Below are positions 7,220 to 11,465 of a stretch of 11,465 nt of DNA, in pieces. Every line of letters begins with the position of its first letter. Position 1 is the first letter of the stretch. This stretch comes from an uncultured Chromatiaceae bacterium (GTDB taxonomy: Bacteria; Pseudomonadota; Gammaproteobacteria; Enterobacterales; Alteromonadaceae): positions 1 through 11,465 of the forward strand of contig CAMLNG010000069.1 in assembly GCA_946481195.1 (NCBI GenBank). The letters run 5' to 3'. A program made the translations under genes and the position numbers. The notes below the pieces were generated by a model. That model searched no databases, was not told the DNA's origin, and saw only the letters and a list, made by a program, of their open reading frames with translations.

Positions 7220-7231
7220 TTAATCGATTAA
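7220..7231. repeat. 12-bp perfect palindrome upstream of solute-binding-like gene
   Basis: TTAATCGATTAA is a perfect 12-bp palindrome 36 bases before ATG 7268, immediately after TTGCAA. Its position suits an operator or part of an AT-rich promoter. No binding protein can be named from sequence. Confidence 0.4.
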
Positions 7232-7267
7232 GTTTTGCTCATCCAGGTACAACAACACAGGTCGAAA

Positions 7268-8074
7268 ATGGAATTCCGCCTCTCGCGCTGGCTCAGTACG
7301 TTTTGTCTTGGTTATGCTTTGCTAAACACCACCTTGGCAGCTGAACTGCAGTGGGCAGTGAATCACGCCCCGCCTTTTCATATCGTCGATGGCTCTTTGC
7401 GTGGCCAGGGCATTTGTGACGTACTCATCGAACGACTGCACCTGCTATTGCCCGGCGTTGAAGCAAAACTGGCGTTGATGCCACAACAGAGGGTGACCAG
7501 GGAACTACAGCACCAGCATCAGCTGTGTTTTGCCTGCATGCTGCAACCAAAACAACCGCTCAGCGGCGTGATTTACTCGGAGAGTACCCACAGCTACCGC
7601 CCCCATCAGTTGATGACGAGGCCTGAACTGGGGATCAAACTTCATCAGCAATTTGGCCCACAACCAGCATTTGCTGACCTGCTGAAAATACCAAACCTGC
7701 GTTTTGGTTATCCGGCCGGCCGTAAATACGGCATTTTGCAACCTATGATTGATGCGCATCAGCAACGCCATCCGCAGCAGGTGCTGCAACGCACCGGCGA
7801 CAACGAAACTGTTGCCATGCTAAAGATGGTTGCGCAAAACCGTCTGGACTACACCGTCGAATATCCCTTTGTGTATCAGTACTATCGAGAGCTTGGCGGT
7901 CAGAAATTAACCTTATTGCCGTTGGCAGAAAATCACGCAGAGCAACCGGCCGGTGTGATCGGCTGTGGCAATGCCCCGGAAAATCAGCAACTGATGCCGC
8001 GGATCAATCAGGTGATCCCGCAACTACGCCGCGACCCGGTGTTTTTACAGGCCTTGCGCCGCTGGGGCGTCTGA
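7268..8074 (+). CDS. Periplasmic solute-binding-like protein (SBP_bac_3/TIGR02285 type)
   Basis: A 268-residue secreted protein. ATG 7268 has an AGG (7259-7261) at fair distance; an upstream in-frame TTG at 7235 would put extra charged residues before the signal peptide and is less likely. Residues 1-24 form a signal peptide ending LAA. The mature part begins ELQWAVNHAPPFHI and has the two-lobe character of family-3 solute-binding proteins: N-terminal lobe, a GRKYGIL segment near 151-157, and a DNETVAMLKMVAQNRLDYTVEYP block (178-200) typical of the second lobe. It most resembles the uncharacterised TIGR02285 group. Cys50, Cys87, Cys90 and Cys233 could form disulfides. No transporter genes adjoin it. 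It sits 66 bp before a DctB-like kinase, so it may act as an accessory ligand sensor rather than in uptake. Ligand unknown. Confidence 0.78.
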   Translation: MEFRLSRWLSTFCLGYALLNTTLAAELQWAVNHAPPFHIVDGSLRGQGICDVLIERLHLLLPGVEAKLALMPQQRVTRELQHQHQLCFACMLQPKQPLSGVIYSESTHSYRPHQLMTRPELGIKLHQQFGPQPAFADLLKIPNLRFGYPAGRKYGILQPMIDAHQQRHPQQVLQRTGDNETVAMLKMVAQNRLDYTVEYPFVYQYYRELGGQKLTLLPLAENHAEQPAGVIGCGNAPENQQLMPRINQVIPQLRRDPVFLQALRRWGV

Positions 8075-8140
8075 GCCGCATTTGCCGCTTGCGCTGCTTG
8101 CCCTTACACTGTCGCCTGATACGAATTTCAGGAACTGATT

Positions 8141-9943
8141 GTGCTTCGAATGCCACGCCCGGCGCTGCTGTTGTGTTATCTGCTGTTGCTGTTATTTACA
8201 GCAGCAGCCTGTCAGCATTGGATTTACCAGGATTTGCGCGCCCAGGCGGTGAATCAGAGCAACAATCTGGCGGCATTTTTGCGCTACAGCATTGGCCGGC
8301 ACGCGACATTGCCGGCAAAGCTCGGTCAAAGCCCGCTGCTGCAGCAATGGCTGGCACAGTCGGATATCGCAGCACTGAATCAATATCTGGCCGAATTGCA
8401 GCAAAGCGCCGGTGTGGCGGATTTATATCTGGTCGGCAATGATGGCCTGGTGCTGGCGAGCAGCAATAGTCAGGATGCCACCTCTTATGTTGGGCGCGAT
8501 TTTGGCTTTCGGCCTTATGTGCAGGCCGCGCTCGCCGGCAACAGCGGGTTTTATTACGCGCTGGGCCATACCAGCGGTATGCGCGGCGTGTATTACAGCG
8601 CGCCGCTGCAGCAAGACAACAAAAACCCGGCCAGCCCGGTGCGCGCTGTGCTGGTCTCAAAAGTCGATTTAGAACCGCTGGAGCTGCAGCAACAACAAAT
8701 CGCCGGCCTCAAAGGCAGCCACTTTATTGTCACTGGCCAAAGTAACGAAATTTTCCTCTCTGACGTGCCGGCCTGGCGCCTGACCAAGCTGGATCATGTA
8801 CCGCTGAGCAGCAGCGAACAACCACGTTATCTGACCAAAGCCATCACGCCGCTGGGCCAGACTGAACGCCGCGCGCTGCTGACGCCCTGGCAGCAGCTGT
8901 GGCAGATGCCGCTTGGCACCAAGCGGCAGAATTATCTGGTGCAGTCGCAACAACTGGCGGAGTTCGGCTGGCAACTGACGGTGTTGACGCCCGCCACAGA
9001 CGCCTACCAACAGCTCAGTGCCGCTTTGCTTTTGACCACGCTGCTGTTCGTGATTTTACTGCTTGGCTGGCGCCTGCAACGCGAGCGGCAAAAACGCACG
9101 GCGCAACTGGAATTGCATGCCAGACAGCTGGAACAACGGGTCATCGCCCGCACTGCAGATCTGGCTGCCAGCAATCAGCAGCTGGTGGCGCAAATTCAGC
9201 AGCGGGAACAAACTGAAACTGCACTGGCGCAAACCGAACAGGAATTAGTGCAGGCCGCCAAACTCGCCACTATCGGCAATTTGTCGGCGTCGCTGAATCA
9301 TGAGCTGAATCAGCCGCTAACGGCGCTATCGAGCTATAGCCAGACCACCGCCAAAATGCTCGATAAAGCCATGTACAGCGAGGCAAAACAAAACCTGCAG
9401 GCGATGCAGCAACTGATTGCCAGACTTGGCAATATCGTCGCGCAGTTTAAAGATTTCAGCCGTAAAAGCGCCGGTAAAAACCAGCCGGTGGATATCAACA
9501 AACTGGTGCTGGATGCGGTCGGGCTGGTGCATCATCAATGTCAGCGTCAGGGCGTGAAAGTGCGGTTACAACTGCCGGAAGCACCGCCGCAGGTGCTGGG
9601 CGACCCAATTCAGCTGGAGCAGGTGCTGGTCAACCTGCTGACGAACGCGCTGCAGGCGATGCAAACACAAACCGATGCGGCACTGGCAGTGGCGGTCAGA
9701 ACACAGCAACAGCAAGTGCAAATTCTGCTAAAAGATCAGGGCCCGGGCATAGAGCCACATCATCTGGAACGGATTTTTGAAGCCTTTTTCACCACCAAAC
9801 AACGCGACGGCTTGGGGCTTGGCCTGTCGATTTCACAGCGCATCATTCAGTCCTTTGCCGGCAAGCTGGAAGTGCGCAATCACCCACAGGGCGGCGCTGA
9901 GTTTTGTGTCACTTTGCCACTGTTACCGATGGAAGCCTGCTGA
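8141..9943 (+). CDS. DctB-family membrane sensor histidine kinase
   Basis: A 600-residue inner-membrane kinase. GTG 8141 is chosen because AGGA lies 7 bases upstream; the ATG at 8150 is too far from it. TM1 is about 8-25 and TM2 about 293-311. They flank a periplasmic PDC/dCache-like domain with FRPYVQAALAGNSGFYYALG (about 123-142) and YYSAPL, a signature of DctB-type dicarboxylate sensors. A coiled linker (about 311-375) leads to a HisKA domain with phospho-acceptor His387 (SLNHELNQP). An ATPase domain follows: N-box N498/N502, G1 DQGPG (532-536), F-box FEAFFTTK (546-553, Ala where Pro is common) and G2 GLGLG (557-561). It would phosphorylate the regulator encoded next, with which it overlaps by one base. 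Family members sense C4-dicarboxylates, but no dicarboxylate transporter is nearby, so the ligand is open. Confidence 0.9.
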   Translation: MLRMPRPALLLCYLLLLLFTAAACQHWIYQDLRAQAVNQSNNLAAFLRYSIGRHATLPAKLGQSPLLQQWLAQSDIAALNQYLAELQQSAGVADLYLVGNDGLVLASSNSQDATSYVGRDFGFRPYVQAALAGNSGFYYALGHTSGMRGVYYSAPLQQDNKNPASPVRAVLVSKVDLEPLELQQQQIAGLKGSHFIVTGQSNEIFLSDVPAWRLTKLDHVPLSSSEQPRYLTKAITPLGQTERRALLTPWQQLWQMPLGTKRQNYLVQSQQLAEFGWQLTVLTPATDAYQQLSAALLLTTLLFVILLLGWRLQRERQKRTAQLELHARQLEQRVIARTADLAASNQQLVAQIQQREQTETALAQTEQELVQAAKLATIGNLSASLNHELNQPLTALSSYSQTTAKMLDKAMYSEAKQNLQAMQQLIARLGNIVAQFKDFSRKSAGKNQPVDINKLVLDAVGLVHHQCQRQGVKVRLQLPEAPPQVLGDPIQLEQVLVNLLTNALQAMQTQTDAALAVAVRTQQQQVQILLKDQGPGIEPHHLERIFEAFFTTKQRDGLGLGLSISQRIIQSFAGKLEVRNHPQGGAEFCVTLPLLPMEAC

Positions 9944-11328
9944 TGTCTCTTACAGCTACCGAATCTATGCCGCAAATCCTGTTTATCGATGATGAAGCCG
10001 AGATCCGCACCGTCGTCGAGCAGCTGTTTCGTCTGGAGGGGCTGCAGTGCAACACCACGGCCAACCCTGGAGCATTACTGAAGCAGTTAACCGCGGATTT
10101 TGCCGGCGCCGATTTTCCCGGAATAGTCATTACCGACATCCATATGCCGGCGATGCATGGGCTGGACCTGCTCAAGGCGATTCACGCCATCGATGCCGAA
10201 ATCCCGGTGGTGGTGCTGACCGGTTATGGTGCCGTGTCACTTGCGGTCAAAGCCTTGCAGCAAGGCGCTTATGACTTTCTGGAAAAACCATTTGATAACG
10301 GCCACTTATTAGAAGTGGCGCAACGCGCTCTGGAAAAACGCGCGCTGGTGCTGGAAAACCGCCAACTGAAAGCCTCAGTCGCACGCGCCCAGCAACCGGG
10401 CATGCGGATCCTCGGTCAAAGCCCGGCCATGGTGCAGCTGCGCAGCGTGCTGGATGCCGTGCTGGACGCGCCGGCTGACGTGCTGATCTTTGGCGAAACC
10501 GGCTGTGGTAAAGAGCTGGTCGCGCGTTACCTGCACGAACAAAGCAGCCGGCGCGAGCATAACTTTGTCGCTATTAACTGCGGCGCTATTCCGGAACAGC
10601 TGATCGAAAGCGAGTTATTTGGTACCGACGCCGGCGCTTATACCGGCGCGGAGAAAAAACGCGCCGGCAAGTTTGAATTCGCCAATGGCGGCACACTGTT
10701 TCTAGATGAAATCGAAAGCACGCCGCTGTCGCTGCAGGTGAAATTACTACGCGTACTGGAAGAGCGCCGGGTCACCCGGCTGGGCTCGAATCAGCCGGTG
10801 GCGCTTGACCTGCGGATTATCGCCGCCACCAAAACCGACCTCAAACAACTGGCCGCCAGTGGCGCTTTTCGCGCCGATTTGTATTACCGCTTAAGCCTGG
10901 TCGAAGTCAGCCTGCCGCCTTTACGGGAGCGGCGCGACGACCTGATGTTGCTGTTCAGCCATTTTGCCCTGGTCGCGGCAGCGCGGTTTCACAAAGAATA
11001 TCAGCCGCTGACGCCCTCTCAGGTGCAACAACTGCAACAACACGACTGGCCCGGCAACGTGCGCGAACTGCGGAATATGGCGGAACGTTATGTGCTGCTC
11101 GGCCCGGCGGTGTGTTTTGGCAAAACCGACACGCCAAACGATGGCATCAGCAGCCTGATGTCGCTGCAACAACGGGTCGAAGCCTACGAAAAAAGCCTGA
11201 TTGAAGAAGCGCTGAATCAGCACCATGGCTCGATCAAAGATGTAATGCAGGAACTCGGCCTCGCCCGCAAAACCCTGTACGACAAAATGGCGAAGTACCA
11301 GCTGACCCGGCGGGATTTTTTGGAGTGA
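9943..11328 (+). CDS. NtrC/DctD-family sigma-54-dependent response regulator
   Basis: A 461-residue cytoplasmic activator. ATG 9943 overlaps the kinase stop (TGATG) and follows GGAAG, indicating translational coupling. The receiver domain (about 10-130) has acidic D16/D17, phospho-acceptor D65 (VITDIHMP), T93 and K115. The AAA+ domain (about 155-385) shows Walker A GETGCGK (184-190), a GAYTGA sigma-54 contact loop (231-236, Tyr replacing the usual Phe), Walker B LFLDE (252-256) and arginine-rich FRADLYYRL (309-317). A Fis-type helix-turn-helix (about 429-450) contains [10 protein letters not shown], close to the DctD family. When phosphorylated it should drive sigma-54 promoters. Target genes are not in the window, and no correctly spaced -24/-12 promoter was found upstream of the cluster. 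Confidence 0.91.
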   Translation: MSLTATESMPQILFIDDEAEIRTVVEQLFRLEGLQCNTTANPGALLKQLTADFAGADFPGIVITDIHMPAMHGLDLLKAIHAIDAEIPVVVLTGYGAVSLAVKALQQGAYDFLEKPFDNGHLLEVAQRALEKRALVLENRQLKASVARAQQPGMRILGQSPAMVQLRSVLDAVLDAPADVLIFGETGCGKELVARYLHEQSSRREHNFVAINCGAIPEQLIESELFGTDAGAYTGAEKKRAGKFEFANGGTLFLDEIESTPLSLQVKLLRVLEERRVTRLGSNQPVALDLRIIAATKTDLKQLAASGAFRADLYYRLSLVEVSLPPLRERRDDLMLLFSHFALVAAARFHKEYQPLTPSQVQQLQQHDWPGNVRELRNMAERYVLLGPAVCFGKTDTPNDGISSLMSLQQRVEAYEKSLIEEALNQHHGSIKDVMQELGLARKTLYDKMAKYQLTRRDFLE

Positions 11329-11340
11329 TTTTGGTGTTAG

Positions 11341-11380
11341 CTTCTGTTGCCTTCTGCTGCTTTCTGCTGCCTTCTGCTGG
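11341..11380. repeat. Four 10-bp tandem repeats
   Basis: CTTCTGTTGC, CTTCTGCTGC, TTTCTGCTGC and CTTCTGCTGG follow one another exactly 10 bp apart, 12 bp after the regulator stop codon. One or two bases vary per unit. The 10-bp period equals roughly one helical turn, so it could bend DNA or present a protein site on one face; it could also be neutral slippage. Confidence 0.75.
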
Positions 11381-11439
11381 AATCATTTTTATCTTAGCGG
11401 AAAGACCGTCTAGCAAAGATTTCACCTAACGGTGAGTTC

Positions 11440-11465
11440 CTTTCTTTTGCCTTGCCAAAAGAAAG
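11440..11465. repeat. Perfect palindrome with 10-bp arms at window edge
   Basis: CTTTCTTTTG (11440-11449) and CAAAAGAAAG (11456-11465) are exact inverted copies around CCTTGC. The window ends on the last base of the right arm, so the stem may extend further (left flank is GTTC). The pattern resembles short palindromic repeats I recall between genes in many proteobacteria. It may also act as a bidirectional terminator, since it gives a T-rich run on either strand; a small 5-bp hairpin (TCACC 11422-11426, GGTGA 11431-11435) precedes it. Confidence 0.65.

Noticed and set aside
8196..8660. 154-codon open frame on the minus strand.
   Set aside because: It lies wholly antisense to the sensor kinase, has an Arg/Ala/Cys/Pro-rich composition typical of a shadow frame and shows no recognisable domain.
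11234..11425. 63-codon minus-strand frame across the 10-bp repeats.
   Set aside because: Low-complexity translation, overlap with the regulator's C-terminal helix-turn-helix and no ribosome site.

Overview
The window reads as chromosomal DNA of a Gram-negative gammaproteobacterium. The basis is two TonB-dependent outer-membrane receptors, a lipobox lipoprotein, Zur-type operators and a DctB/DctD-style two-component pair. The gene mix and glutamine-rich proteins would suit the Alteromonadales (Rheinheimera or Alishewanella type), but the genus is a guess. No mobile element, rRNA, tRNA or CRISPR array is visible.

Region 1 (1-3770) looks like a zinc-acquisition block. Leftward run a ZnuD-like TonB receptor with three histidine-rich insertions and, 60 bp downstream, an AztD-like zinc-chaperone lipoprotein cut off by the window edge. 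Rightward from the same 130-bp promoter region runs a small MerC-domain membrane protein. A strong Zur-type palindrome sits at 3299-3321 in that divergent promoter.

Region 2 (3761-7093) is a leftward two-gene operon: a siderophore-class TonB receptor, then a DUF1624/HGSNAT-like multi-pass membrane acyltransferase 2 bp downstream. A second Zur-like palindrome (7071-7093) lies just upstream of the receptor's true start. This suggests the receptor imports a zinc-linked metallophore rather than simply a ferric siderophore. The acyltransferase gene overlaps the end of the MerC gene by 10 bp, tail to tail.

Region 3 (7268-11328) is a rightward cluster: a periplasmic solute-binding-like protein, a DctB-family sensor kinase and an NtrC/DctD-family sigma-54 activator. 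Kinase and regulator overlap by one base. The ligand and target genes are not in the window. The 208 bp between regions 2 and 3 hold the second Zur-like box, an 8-bp inverted repeat and a perfect 12-bp palindrome.

The last 137 bp hold four 10-bp tandem repeats and a perfect 10-bp-arm palindrome that touches the window end.

Taken together, the left 7 kb suggest a zinc-starvation island covering outer-membrane capture, a chaperone and an inner-membrane protein. Its most unusual part is a Zur-box siderophore-type receptor coupled to a membrane acyltransferase. Regulation by Zur and zinc specificity are inferred from sequence, not shown.
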